From Hormiphora californensis (taxonomy: Eukaryota; Ctenophora; Tentaculata; Cydippida; Pleurobrachiidae), in assembly GCA_020137815.1 (NCBI GenBank), contig CM035361.1:2315542-2379541 (forward strand): 64,000 nt of DNA. Direction: 5' to 3'. The notes under the pieces are model-generated. The model had not been told where the DNA came from. It did not search any database and worked only from the letters and a program-made list of their open reading frames with translations. Every line of letters starts with the position of its first letter. Position 1 is the first letter of the stretch. The position numbers and the translations under genes are program-made. Below, piece by piece: positions 46,438-58,600 of the stretch.

Positions 46438-49417
46438 ATGCGGCTATTTCTTGTAATCACGGTTTTAAGCTGTTCCATTATTCTGCTAACAGGTAACTTC
46501 TCGAGCTTAAATATTAATTTTTTAAATTAATTGTACTCTATCAGAATTGCTTATTCGCGAGCTCAACATATTAATATGTTGGTAACACGGTCGCTTGTAG
46601 TGGGAAAACGGTAATAGAAAACGAAGATACAGTAAGACGACGCGCAACCGTGACCAATCAGGGCGCTAGTACGTGCTGACACATGAACTTTTTGCCGCGC
46701 GTTATGCACCGTGCGCGTCTCCTTACTGTATTTTGCGTTACCGTATTTTGACTGCAAGCAGCACTGTAACATAGACATCTGTGCGGGGGTCGCGCCAGGT
46801 GTCTATGTTACCAAATTAATATGTACATAAACTTTCGAAAAAAATCGTTTTACATAATATTTTTCTAAAAACTCCCAAACGTTTTAGAGGCAGGAAAAAA
46901 GAAAAAAAATAAAGAGGAAAATGAGGAAGAAAATGAGAATGGTTTGTCTAAAAGTGAGGAGAAAAAGTGTAAGAAGGAGGAGAAAAAGTTAAAGAAGTGC
47001 GTTCAAAAGAAAGTTTATCTTCTAGATGAATCGCAGTATGGATTCAGGGTAAGTATAGTTCAAACTAACAAACAAATTATGTTACCTTCGTTAAGTAGTA
47101 ATATGCTAGTACTACGCACAGATTTATCATGAGTTGTGTCTATGCAGGATGAAATAATCACGGAACTGCACGACTCAAAGGCTTACAAGAAAATGATACA
47201 ATCTGAGCTGGACGAAGATGCAATAATCCAGGAGTACTTGGATAGTGAACAATACCAATGTAATTATTACTAGAAATTCCCACTACCCCTTGCCCAGGAG
47301 CACGTGCAGTATCAACCAACCCGCCCGTAACAACAATCTTCAATTTGCACGTGCACAAACGGTTGCTATAGCGACATTTCCAAATTATAATAGAGACTAG
47401 AAATTAGAAAGCCCGTTGAAGTAGAGCACCCGTTGACCCACAAATCCCCACACTCTCCCTCACCCAGGAGCACCCCCTCAGTCCTCACCCGCTGCACCAA
47501 CCCGCACGTGCAACCTTCAATCATCCGCTGCGTAGGGGCTATTGCACCTCCTTGGCAACCCCCCTCTATTTGCACGTGTGGATAGGACATCGCACTCATC
47601 ACGCCACTCATTACTACTTTATAATATAGACTAGAAAGCCCGTTAAAGTAGAGCACCCGTTGACCCGCGAATCCCTACACTCTCCCTCACGCCACTCATT
47701 TCTACTTTGTAATTAAGGATTAGTTATATCTAAACTAATTTATAAGGGAGAGTGATTAGTTCATTAATTGCTCATCGTGATATTAATAATATAATATAAT
47801 ATAATAATATATATCATTTCAATATAGTGGACGTGCAGATAGCTGCGGCAGAGTACCTTGAAAGTAAAGAGGCACAAGACATGATTGAGGAGGCAGTGAC
47901 CACGAAAACACAGCAACTACTTGTAATTAGTAATTACTTGTAATTAGTAAATATGTACTTGTAATTAAATTAGTAACTACTTGTTATTAAATTAGTGACT
48001 ACTTGTAATAAGTATGTAACAACTTGTAATTAGAATGTAACTACTTCTAATTAGTAACTACTTGTAATTAGTAACTAGTTGTAATTAGAAACTACTTATA
48101 ATTTGTAACAACTTGTAATTAGTACTACTTATGATAAGTAACTACTTATGATAAGTAACTACTTGTAATTACAGTCGGACCCCGATTTAACGGCCCCCGA
48201 TTTAGCGGCACCCCGATTTAACGGCAGGATAAATTTCCCCCAAAATTTTTTGAAATTTTTTTTGAAATTTTTTTTGAATTTTATTTTTGAAATTTTTTTG
48301 AAAAACCACGTCCAAATCGTGTTTGGAACCGGTGCATCTTATTGCATGTCTTAACGGTAATTAGACGGTTCGAAACGAACAGATATGTGATCCCCATGAG
48401 GCCCATCAAATCGCAATTTTGACGCTTGTTAAACTGGCCTCACGGGGATCACGTTTAATTAGCGACATGACGTGCGATAAGATGCACTGATTCGAAACAT
48501 GATTCGGACGTGGTTGATATACCTTTGAAAAATTTTCATAACTTTTTTTGCAAAAGTTTACAGAATGATTGTCAATGCTTTGATCGGTGCTCCCCATGAA
48601 TTTTCAGAAAAAAATATATTTTGAAATTCAAATTCTTCCTCACCCCGCTTAAAGTGCCCCGATTCGGCATGGTATCACGTATCGGTTCGTCTAATTAGCA
48701 GCAAGACATGCGATAAGATGCACTGATTCGATAAACGATTCGGACGTGGTTGATATAGAAACCTTACAAAATTTTTATAACTTATTTTGAAATTATCTTG
48801 AAATTACTTTCTTTTTCTAATCAGAAATGATCATGTAATCAATACATGGACATTGCATTTAACACTTAGAGGTGTTTTAGTATAGCATTTTGGACAAAAA
48901 TAGGGTTTTATGGGCCAAATATGCTCTACCCCGATTTAACGGACACCCCGATTTAACGGACAAAACCCTTTCCCCCGAGCATCCCGGTAAATCGGGGTCC
49001 GACTGTACTTGTAATAAGTATGTAACAACTTGTAATTAGAATGTAACTACTTGTAATTAGTATATGATTAGATGACTGGTTAAAATGGTCTATTACTTTT
49101 TAGTGCACGAGGCCGAAGGCCGAGTGCTCTAAATACAACAATAATGAACCGAGACCGACAGGTCGAGGTAGATCCTTTTACTTAGCTGCCGAGCCTGCGA
49201 GGCACGCTAAGTGTAACTACTGAGCGAGCCTGCGAGCTCTGTAGTTGTACTTTTGGGCCGAGCCTGCGAGGCCTAAAAGTGAAAGAATCTTTAACATTAT
49301 TGTTGTGTAATAGAGCATGTAAAATCAGTCATCTAATTTTATTAGATGATTTTGGAAACAAACTGAGTGAAAGAGATAAAGATTGAGTGAGAGAGAGAGA
49401 GAAAGAGAATGTGTGAG

Positions 49418-49479
<62 letters not shown>

Positions 49480-49773
49480 TGTGCAGTAGTCACTACTGCA
49501 CAGTGCACACGCCCTAACCCTTATCTTTTCTTCCCCTCTGCAACTATAGGTCACGTGATCGTCACGTGATGGCACCACACCAATGAGCGTCCTGCATCTG
49601 CTTTCCCTCTCTGCCTTCGATTTTCTTTGCATATCTCTTCGAGGAAAACACAACACACTCTTGGCGGGGAGGGAAGGGCCAGGAGAGGATAGGGGAGAGA
49701 GGGAGGGGATTAGCTTAGAAGAGAGAGAGAGGAGGAGGCTTCTTTGCGAGAGGTCTTGGATATAGGATAGATA

Positions 49774-49853
<80 letters not shown>

Positions 49854-52800
49854 TAATCTTTATCCCGTTCACTCAGTTTGTAATGTTTGTAATGTTCACA
49901 CTGTGTGCGTGTGACTAGAAAGTGTTTAATTTTTCACATACCACTGCAGCGGTATTTTACTTTATAATTACTAGTGTTTTTGCAGTGGTCTAAAATTTCA
50001 CAGTACACTTTAACCACCGGAAACGGTGTACTGTGAAAACTTAGATAACCGGTTAAAATTGTCTAATAACTAATTATAATTATGTAGTAACTACAGTCGG
50101 ACCCCGATTTAGGGACAGCCTCGGGGGAAAGGGTCTTGTCCACTAAATCGGGGTGTCCACTAAATCGGGGTGAGCCATATTTGACCCATAAAAACCTATT
50201 TTATGCCCAACATGCTATATTATTAAGACTAAAGACACCTCTAACTGTTATATATGCAATATTCATATATTGATGACATGATCATTTCTGATTAGAAATA
50301 GGAAAATATAAAATAATTTTTTTTCAAAAAAAATGTGGAAAAATTTTCTAAGTTATACCAGCCCGTCCGATTTGTGTTTCGAATCAGTGCAGCTTACTGG
50401 ATGTCCTGTCTAATTAGCGGGTTCAAAACGAACCGATACGTGATACCATGCCGAATCGGGGCACCCTAACCGGGTTAGGAAGTATGAAAATTTCAAAATA
50501 ACTTTTTCTCTCAAAATTTATGGGGAGCACCGATCAAAGCATTGACAATCGTACTGTAAAATTTTGCAAAAAAGTTGTAAAATTTTTTAAACGTATACCA
50601 GCCACGTCCGAATCATGTTTTGAATCGGTACATCTTATCACATGTCCTGCTGCTAATTAGACGGTTCGGAACGAATCGAAAAGTGATCCCCATCGAATCG
50701 AAATTTTGACGCTTGGTGAACTTGTGATTGAATGGCCGCATGGGGATCACGTATCGGTTCGTTCCGAAACTTCTAATTAGCAGCAGGACATGCGATAAGA
50801 TTCACTGATTCGAAACACGATTCGGACGTGGCTGGTATCTTTTTGAAAATTTTTCAAAAAAATTTCACAAAAAATTTCACAAAAAAAATTCAAAAAATTT
50901 TTGGGGGAAAAAAATCCTGTCCCTAAATCGGGGTGTCCCTAAATCGGGGGTCCCTAAATCGGGGTCCGACTGTACTTGTAATAAAATCGAACAATAACTA
51001 TCAGGGATAGGGCGTTCATTTAAATTATTCTCAGGAAGAATTGGAGGAGAACCACTACATGGAGATGAAGCTTCTGAATGATACATATAATGATACATTG
51101 GCCTTCCTGCAGTTAAAGATTGGACGTCATCTCGAGATGAATATGCTTGGAGAAAGTGTGTACGATACTGTTACTCTAGAGGTTTGTCATTGATTTCATG
51201 CCTTGCTCCACCCTATTAAAATATAATGAGTAAAAAAAGTGAACACAACAAACCGGTCTTCGATATTAAACGGCGTTTACTAAACGGCACACGAGTATTA
51301 GTCACAGAGTACAAGCCTACAAAGTGCTTTCTTTCTTATTCGTTTGAAGAAAACGAGTGTTAATCAGACCTGTAGGGTCGTCGTCGGGTTAATCTCTTTC
51401 CCCATTTAATCCCTAAAAACACTTTTATTTACGGCATTGTTTTTTCTTTGTTACAGGACGCGTGGAGTGATATAGAGGCGTACTATGTGCCACAACCACA
51501 ATACTATTCAACTAGTTACCCAGACCTCTTTCAAACGGTGACGTGAGTATTTTACAGTTTTAGTTTACACATGGTAGATGTGAACATTAAGCTCATTAAA
51601 TATAGTAGTTGAGCAATAATGCATTTCATATTATAATTTTAAGATATTATATCTTCACAGATACTATTTTCAGGGCTCCGTTTACCACAAGTGAAGATTT
51701 CGATCCACTACAGGATCATCTTGGCTATAATGAACAAATTAATTATAGAAATTTCGATAAGGGGTAAGTTTATGTTAAAAAAAAGGCAAGCTGTCCGTCG
51801 TCCGACCCGAAGTTAAAGGATTATAGGTACATATTATGAACTGCCCAAAATATCTACAATGCGATTTGATAGCAAAAAGGGGCAATTTAAGGTGAAATGC
51901 TTGGTTGCTATCTTGATCTACCTATACTGCATGTTTATTAGCTGCCAACAAATTCGCGTCATTAGATTAGATCAGGTCACCCTGCACACATGATAAAATC
52001 CCTCCACCGAGAATCAGACCCCACATAGCCCACCCAGCCGGCCAAGCTCTGTGTATGATGTGATCTCCCGTGTAATGGAGAATGAGTGGGAACCATAAAG
52101 AGAGAATTACAGTGCTGCTTGCAGTCAGAATACGGTAATACAAAATACAGTAATCTGCGCGGAATTTGCGTAACGCGCAAGGGCTTTTGTCAACAATCTG
52201 TTAAAAGTACTTTTTGTCAGCACGTACTAACGCGCCGATTGGCCACGGTTGCGCGCCTTCATACAGTGTCTCCGTTTTCCATTACCGTATTCTGACTGCA
52301 AGCAGCCGTGTTAGACTTTTCACAAAACTTAGGGGATGAATGTAGTTAAATGGTCCTAATGGTACTCGACCGTTCATGCACTAAGTTTTGTGAGAAAACA
52401 CGGCACGCTACCCTTAGGCAAATCATACTATTATTAAAGCAAATAGGGAAATGATGGGTGATGGTTTTTTTACCAAATATGGCAAATAGTGTTCCTATTT
52501 CCTGGAAATTCCTGGAAATGGCCTTTTGCAAGTGTTGTCCCTAGAGGGACCCTGACAACCTGCCAGCTTGAGCCTTAAACTGCACGTGCATCCTTGATTC
52601 ATCTCTCTGCCGGTTGTGTGATTGATCGTTTGCTCGATTTGATCTGTTCACCACGTTTCGTGAACATGACTACTCAACTTCAACACAATCGCCAGCGAGT
52701 TTGGAGGAGCCATATGTCGCAAACTGGCGCTGACCCCTATAGACTACGTGATAGAACCCTACAAGAGGTGATTATTATTCAAAAAATGTTGTCAATACAC

Positions 52801-55251
52801 GTAATAACAAAGTATCAATGGCACTAAAGTCCAATTTTTTATTTAAGCGACAGGCCGCCGCACATCAAAATGCAGCGCTTGAAATCGATTTCCGGTTCCT
52901 GATAAGCTAGCGACTATTTCTTGGTGCCATTAGAAAGATACAATTTTTATCTTTCCAACGCAACCAGGATCAAGTCTTTATCTTATCAGGAACCGGAGAT
53001 ATGACCAATTAACCAATTGAGTGCACGGCGGCCTGTCGCTTAAATAAAAAATTTGACTATAATAAGAAATGACAGTCATACGTGAAAGTATTTTGCAAAT
53101 GTGCTCCTTCATAAAATACTTCAGGACTTGGCAAAAGAGGACCCGTGGTTTTTCTGTCGAAAGAATCCCTTTGGTTAATTTACTGATTTAAAAAATTTCA
53201 AATGATACTACACTATTTGCTTAGTTTACTGTATGACCATCCCCGACATTCGCCCGTAGGGCGAGCGGGCTTACTAGTAATAATAAATATAATAGATATA
53301 TTCAATAAATAACATTGTATATATAATTTATATAATATAATTTCTAGACAGAACGGAAAGAATGGAAGAATGATGTCTACAACTCAACCTCCCGTGGGTC
53401 AAATGGGGTATATGCATCCCTTTGCATTCAACCAGGAAGGAAGGTATGGCCTATAAAAATTAAGATAGAAATGAAGAGAAAGAGGTGATTCTAAAAGGAC
53501 GTCCAGGGGTATAAGGGGAGGGGAGGGGGGTTGAGGTAGCCGATTTCAGACATCTCTGGACAAGGGGGAGGGGGGTTGACGAAATTCGGACTGTCCCAAG
53601 TTTTGAAGAAAATTTTTACTGATGAAAGATTCTTGGCCGCATTTCACGAATTTCTCAAGATTATGTACAATGTAATCTGACCCATAAATGTTTCATTAAG
53701 ACAAAAAAATATGAGTACCTATTCAATGATTACACAAAGTTGTGAATCAAAAAATATATGTGGACGAACCTCGGACAGGGGGAGGGTGGGGGTCTGGCAT
53801 ATTCGGACAGGCATGGATTGGACAGTGTATTGGACAGTGAGAGGGAGGGGGGTAAATAATGACCAAAAATCACGTCCGGACGTCCTTTTTGAATGGCCCC
53901 TAATATATAGGGTGTCCCACTGTCTTTGCATCACCTGCGATTTTGGGTCATGACCGGGCTCCATTAAACTAACCAAAACTGATCGAAAAATTGGTCAAAA
54001 TGGTTCTAACAAAAACCAGTGTTCTAGAGAATTGTCTGGCGAACATTTTGGTTGCAAGATTGACTTTCTACGTCTTACCAATCGTCAGATATATCGTCGT
54101 AAAGTCAAAATTACGTGTTCATGAAATCAGACCGGGGTTCACGTTTTGAAAAATTCACAAGTGCAAAGTTGCTCGGATCACATTGCATCCCTCATAAGAG
54201 TTGTAGGAAATCGTCTGGCGGTCATTTTGGTACCCGGGTTTTTGTCCTAACTCAATGTTTAGAGTGTCTTATGACTGTCTAAAGACGAAATTCAACCAGC
54301 ATTTTTGAGGGGATCACGTGTCATCAACAAATGGGTAAAATGATTTGAAATTTACAAGAGCTTCATTGGAATCGTCTAAGGTTCATCTTGATACCATGGT
54401 TTTTTCCATAGCTCTACGTTTAAGTTGCGTTATGACTGTAGGAACATGAAGATTTTTCTATGCTGAGTCTTAGTTGGTATCGGCTCACAACCCCTAATTA
54501 GGTGGCTCGGTGTCGTGTGTAATCCCATGATAATCAGCACATATCGTCTCAATTTCATCTAGACACTTGACAGGGTTGTTATGACGATTTGGCAAGGCCC
54601 CTGTTAATGTGTAGGATACGCAAGTGGTCTATCTCAACCCTATCATGCACTAAGATGTTATTCAAGCAGCTATGAGCTTCATAACAGGGCAAAATGCAAT
54701 GCGATGCCTGGGACCACTTTTGGGAAAATTCCAGTTCTGACAGTCATAAGACATTCTAAACATTGAGCTAGGATAAAAACCCGGGTACCAAAATGACCGC
54801 CAGACAATTTCCTACAACTCTTATGAGGGATGCAATGTGATCCGAGCAACTTTGCACTTGTGAATTTTTCAAAACGTGAACCCCGGTCGGATTTCATGAA
54901 CACGTAATTTTGACTTTACGACGATATATCTGACGATTGGTAAGAATTGGAAAGTCAATCTTGCAACCAAAATGTTCACCAGACAATTCTCTAGAACACT
55001 GGTTTTTGTTAGAACCATTTTGACCAATTTTTCGATCAGTTTTGGTTAGTTTAATGGAGCCCGGTCATGACCCAAAATCGCAGGTGATGCAAAGACAGTG
55101 GGACACCCTGTACATATATAATATAATTTCTAGACAGAACGGAAAGGATGGAATAAGGATGTTTACAACTCAACCTCCCATGGGTCAAATGGCGAATCCA
55201 TATCCCTTTGCATTCAACCAAGAAAGGCATCAAGTTTTGTCAAAATCATGA
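46438..55251 (+). CDS. Secreted Lys/Glu-rich protein of unknown family, full-length copy
   Basis: Nine exons join perfectly in phase: 46438-46492, 46888-47048, 47148-47259, 47828-47922, 51035-51181, 51457-51542, 51674-51763, 53348-53443 and 55134-55251 (TGA). They encode about 319 residues. The start is a clear signal peptide (MRLFLVITVLSCSIILLT). Residues ~20-72 are a run of K, E and N with two Cys (K-K-C-K-K and K-K-C-V). The middle is helical and acidic (Y-L-E-S-K-E-A-Q-D-M-I-E-E; E-E-L-E-E-N-H-Y-M-E). Next comes a Tyr/Pro/Ser part (Y-Y-V-P-Q-P-Q-Y-Y). The end is two copies of a ~32-residue module with Q-N-G-K, T-T-Q-P-P and P-F-A-F-N-Q-E, one per exon and both phase 2. Only two Cys and no membrane segment suggest an extracellular or matrix protein. 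I recognise no homolog. A truncated inverted copy is at 7716-12034. The last exon ends 375 bases before the first CNBD2-like 5' exon. Confidence 0.8.
46590..46765. mobile_element. MITE with CTGCTTGCAGTCAGAATACGG-type ends (copy 1)
   Basis: The left end 'gcttgtagtgggaaaacggtaat' and the right end 'ttaccgtattttgactgcaagc' are inverted relatives, and the interior has GCGC-rich words. It sits in secreted-gene intron 1, where the other arm has a different insertion. The second copy is at 52114-52306. Confidence 0.7.
47395..47700. repeat. Dispersed CACGTG element, ~1.5 tandem copies
   Basis: Reverse-complement counterpart of the 9000-9640 array, but with fewer units, so copy number changed after the duplication. 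It lies in secreted-gene intron 3. Confidence 0.8.
47908..48172 (+). repeat. Minisatellite grown from the donor of secreted-gene exon 4
   Basis: Units are TAACTACTTGTAATTAG and variants of 15-20 bases. CTACTTGTAATTAG is the last six exon bases plus the donor (CTACTT/GTAATTAG), so each unit repeats a potential splice site. A further part of the array is at 49005-49062, split off by the MITE insertion. Confidence 0.88.
48170..49007. mobile_element. Long MITE of the CAGTCGGACCCCGATTTA family (copy A)
   Basis: It has the same terminal repeats as the short form, but the interior is ~700 bases with words such as 'cgtgtttggaacc', 'gatgcactgattcg' and 'gtgatccccat' that recur inverted inside the element. 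TA flanks. It is inserted into the minisatellite in secreted-gene intron 4. Confidence 0.9.
49085..49335. repeat. Dispersed element with CGAGCCTGCGAG motifs
   Basis: Relative of 20430-20735, with the same order of 'gaccgaaggccgag', three CGAGCCTGCGAG hairpins and 'attattgttg' near the end. It lies in secreted-gene intron 4. Confidence 0.8.
49415..49850. repeat. GA tract and CT tract facing each other
   Basis: A (GA)n tract at 49415-49475 and (CT)n tracts at about 49770-49850 lie 300 bases apart and can pair. The sequence between has no supported gene; the open frames are accidental. Confidence 0.8.
50092..50974. mobile_element. Long MITE of the CAGTCGGACCCCGATTTA family (copy B, opposite orientation)
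   Basis: It shares terminal and interior words with copy A but in inverted orientation, so the two can pair over several hundred bases within one intron. TA flanks are visible. Confidence 0.9.
51764..52113. other. Secreted-gene intron 7, first part
   Basis: No exon or repeat is recognised between the donor at 51764 and the MITE at 52114. Confidence 0.5.
52114..52306. mobile_element. MITE with GCTGCTTGCAGTCAGAATAC ends (copy 2)
   Basis: The left end GCTGCTTGCAGTCAGAATAC and the right end 'gtattctgactgcaagcagc' are perfect inverted copies, followed inward by GGTAAT/ATTACC. It is better preserved than copy 1 and lies in secreted-gene intron 7. Confidence 0.88.
52832..53054. mobile_element. MITE with TTTATTTAAGCGACAGGCCG ends
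   Basis: Ends of about 28 bases are mirrored. The interior pair 'ccggttcctgataag'/'cttatcaggaaccgg' is inverted too and recurs in the element at 61177. Confidence 0.85.
53490..53902. mobile_element. Possible TIR element with AAAGGACGTCC ends
   Basis: 'ctaaaaggacgtccagggg' at the left is loosely mirrored by 'cggacgtcctttttgaatgg' at the right. The interior has three 'gacagggggagg'-like words. Weak evidence. Confidence 0.4.
53909..55109. mobile_element. 1.2 kb element with ~350-base inverted arms
   Basis: Arms 53909-54260 and 54760-55109 pair closely. The extreme end is AGGGTGTCCCACTGTCTTTG, reminiscent of Tc1/mariner ends. The interior (54260-54760) has no clear frame. It is inserted between the two duplicated C-terminal exons of the secreted gene. 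Confidence 0.88.
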
Positions 55252-55625
55252 CATCCGTTAATAACCATAGCCAAAATTTGATGAAAGAATCAGACTAAGA
55301 CAAAGCCTCTTTCTCTCTCTCTCTTATATCTACTCTCTATTCTCTCTCTCTCTCTCTATATCTCCTCCTCTTCTCTCGCTATCCTCTCTCTGCTCTCTCC
55401 TGTGCCACCTCTCAACCCGGTTAAAAATCAGAATCTTGGGAATGTATTGTACAGCTACTAGCTTATGCCATTTTAACCTCATGTCTCTAGGTCCTTCATG
55501 TATATATCGTGTCCATCATCTGCTGACATTAATAGTTAGATGGGGTTTTTGAGAGTCTTTTTTTCTTGAGATCCTAATACTATCAACGCTTTGCCGAAAA
55601 CACTACACAGATTCTGTAAGAGGAC

Positions 55626-58600
55626 ATGCTGGCCTTGAATGATGCCGATCTGATGAATATCGCTGGTTCAGATATCACCGGGGCCCATCTCAAGAACCCG
55701 TCACTATGGTAACATCGAGCAGTGGCGGCTCTGTCCTAGAAGGGGAGCAAAGAAGAGTAGTAGAGAAGGGATAGTGAAGAGAGTGGAAGTGCATGGGTCC
55801 CTCCTGTCCTAAGAGAAGGGCAGCAGGAGGAGGAGTAGCAGAAGGGACAGTGATAGATGGAAGTGCAGTGGGTCCCTCCTGTCCTAGAAGGGCAGCAGAA
55901 GAAGAGTAGTAACAGAAGGGAATAGTGAAGAGAGTGGAAGTGCAGTGGGTCCCTCTGTCCTAGAAGGGGCAGCAGAAGAAGGAGTAGCAGAAGGGATAGT
56001 GGAAGAGCGTGGAAGTGCAGTGGGTCCCCACTGTCCCTAGAAGGGCAGCGGAGGAGGAGTAGCAGAAGGGATAGTGAAGAGGGGAAGTGCAGTGGGTCCC
56101 TCCTGTCCTAGAAGGGGCAGCAGGGAGGAGTAGCAGAAGGGACGGGAGAGAGTGGAAGTGCAGTGGGTCCCTCCTGTCCTAGAAGGGGCAGCAGGGGAGG
56201 AGTAGCAGAAGGACAGTGGAGAGCTGGAGGAAGGAAGTGGTACAGTACAGATACGACATTATATTGAGGGAATTGAAAGCAGGTTCCTGAGTAATAACGG
56301 AACAACAACATCATCGAAACTCTAAACACCGTCGTCCTGCTAAGATTATGAGGGCTGTATTTGGAATGGTACCAACAGCAAATATTGCTCGTCGGACATG
56401 TGAAAACAAAGCAGAAGCTTCGAAAAGGAGCCGTCAGCAACTTCCCCTAGTCACATTTAGTCCTTCTCCTGAGGGACGGCGGGGGTCCCTTTTGTCCGGA
56501 ATCCGTCCAGGATACGCCATCTGATGGCAGACGAGGGTCCCTTTTTATCCGAAGTCCGTCCCGGCCCGAGAACTGTTTGCAACTAGCACGCCAGTAACAG
56601 GTCGGGCCTTAAGGTCACGGTCCATGTACGCCTGGAATGGTGGCGACGAGGGAAACAAGGACAATGCTTGAGGTAATTTCCAGGAACCGACCGAAACAAG
56701 TAAACAACCAATCAGAACTCGGATTTAGGTCACGTGACTGGTCATCAGCCAATCAGGGACCAGTATTTCCTGATTCGGTCGGGTCCTGAGGTAATTTGGT
56801 TGCCTTGCTTCACCCTCTAGTCTTCCTCACGTCACGCACAAAAATAAAAGATTAATGTGAAGGATCTGAATCTTCTGAGGCTACTGCCATATTATTTCAC
56901 AGCTGTTTAACAATTTTGAATAATTATAATCTATATCACATTAGTTAATTAGGTATAGCCACTATTAGCCATGTGTATGCGGTCTTCAGTGACATAAATT
57001 ACATGTGGGCATGCTCATTGATTTACTTTGTGAGAATCACATGGAAGAATCAGAACATATTGAATAATACAAATAAACTCCAATAAATTCAATGATCCCC
57101 CCCCCCCTGTCCAGGTTGTTTCGCGAGAGTAGTCGGTCAGCCGGGGAGAGTGGCTACAAAAAGCGAGGATTGCGAAGCCGCTACCGGACGATGATGGGAC
57201 TGTTGTTCGGTAAGCATACCATTTATTAGAATGGTTATATTGTGCAGATAAATATTAAGTTATAATCATTCCTAGATTTAATTCCTTGGTGGAATCTATA
57301 AAAAGGGGGATTTGTGGATGAATTCTCGGATCCTACTATCCTCTAGTTAGTTATCCGCATTCCGCGTATATCCTCGTATCACACTCGGTAGTACAACATC
57401 GTATCCCAGAATGTATCCGCTCATGTCCATATAATTTCTCATCACGGCACTGAAATATTAAAGCATTGACTCCGCAGCAACTTGTGGCTGAGTTATATAC
57501 TGCAATTTCCTAGAGCGATCCCGCTACACTATATACAGATCTGCAGTAGTTGCCGGCCACTGCCGCGAGACATAATGAATTAATTTACTTGCTTTAAAGC
57601 AACTTCTTCTCCCATAGCGAGGATACTGCCCTTCACAGATTATAACTCATGCAGGTATCTCCCTCTCTCACACTCGACCACTCTGATCTCTCGAGCACAC
57701 TGAGCTCCTCTTTCATTCTCTTATAATGGTGGTTGGTGAGAGCGGCTGGTACGTTTGGTACAGTTCTCTTTATATGATACCTACTATACCCTGCAAGTTG
57801 CTCCTTTCCAAATTACACTGTGGTAGCCTATAAACTCATTTCAATGCCTACTACAGTTGCGTGGGAATATATAGTCGGCCCAATCAAATACTTATAAAAA
57901 ATTCTATATAAAATATTCTATAGAATACATTCACAAAAATATCTATATATATGCCACTGCATTTATTGCTCTGTGAGATTTTGGAAGGACCTGAATGACC
58001 CTCCCTTCCTCCTTTCACCGTCTTCTGAATGCTCCTCCTCGACCACTGGCGACCCTCTGGTGATCTGGATGAAAATACCTCTCTTTTTCCCGCCACTATA
58101 CGTGGATCAACGCTAAATTGGGAGCGCCTAAAACCGCCCGGAGGATACAAACCTCATAACAAAATTCAAGGTTCAAAGTCCGTTTTTCTATACCAATATA
58201 ATATTACCAGTATATAGGGCATATGATAACAGAAATAGCAAACTAAGAGCCTAACACTATAGCCAGTATAGCCAATATGTCAACTGTCAAGTTATAGAGT
58301 AGTTACAATTTTATAACATTCTGCCTATTATTGTTTAGGTGCCCGCTATTAAGATTCCGTAAGATAGCTCGGATGGTCCAGCTTGCATTGATATTCTACT
58401 CCGGCGAAGGAAGAACGTGAGTGACTGCGCTGGCAAGCGCAAAGATAAGTGACATTAGTTATATAAATACAGGCGACCCCGATTTACCGGGCCCCGATTT
58501 ACCTGTACCCCGATTTACCAGGAGGAAAAAACTTCCCCCGATTTAGGAAATTAAGAGTATATCACCCCGATATACCGGGCACCCGATACCGGGCAAAAAC

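Larger units (their letters stand above)
45914..51763 (+). repeat. Right arm of the large inverted duplication
   Basis: Reverse complement of 7716-12571 with insertions. Homology begins at about 45914 in the intron after the duplicated cyclic-nucleotide-binding exon. It ends at the last bases of secreted-gene exon 7 (51763), beyond which only this copy has the donor and the downstream exons. The extra length comes mostly from intron 4 (47923-51034). Confidence 0.9.

Noticed and set aside
53719-55251. Frames such as M-V-S-L-M-E-P-G-H at both ends of 53.9-55.1 kb
   Set aside because: They are the two inverted arms of one transposable element read in mirror orientation; only the final secreted-gene exon at 55134 is real.
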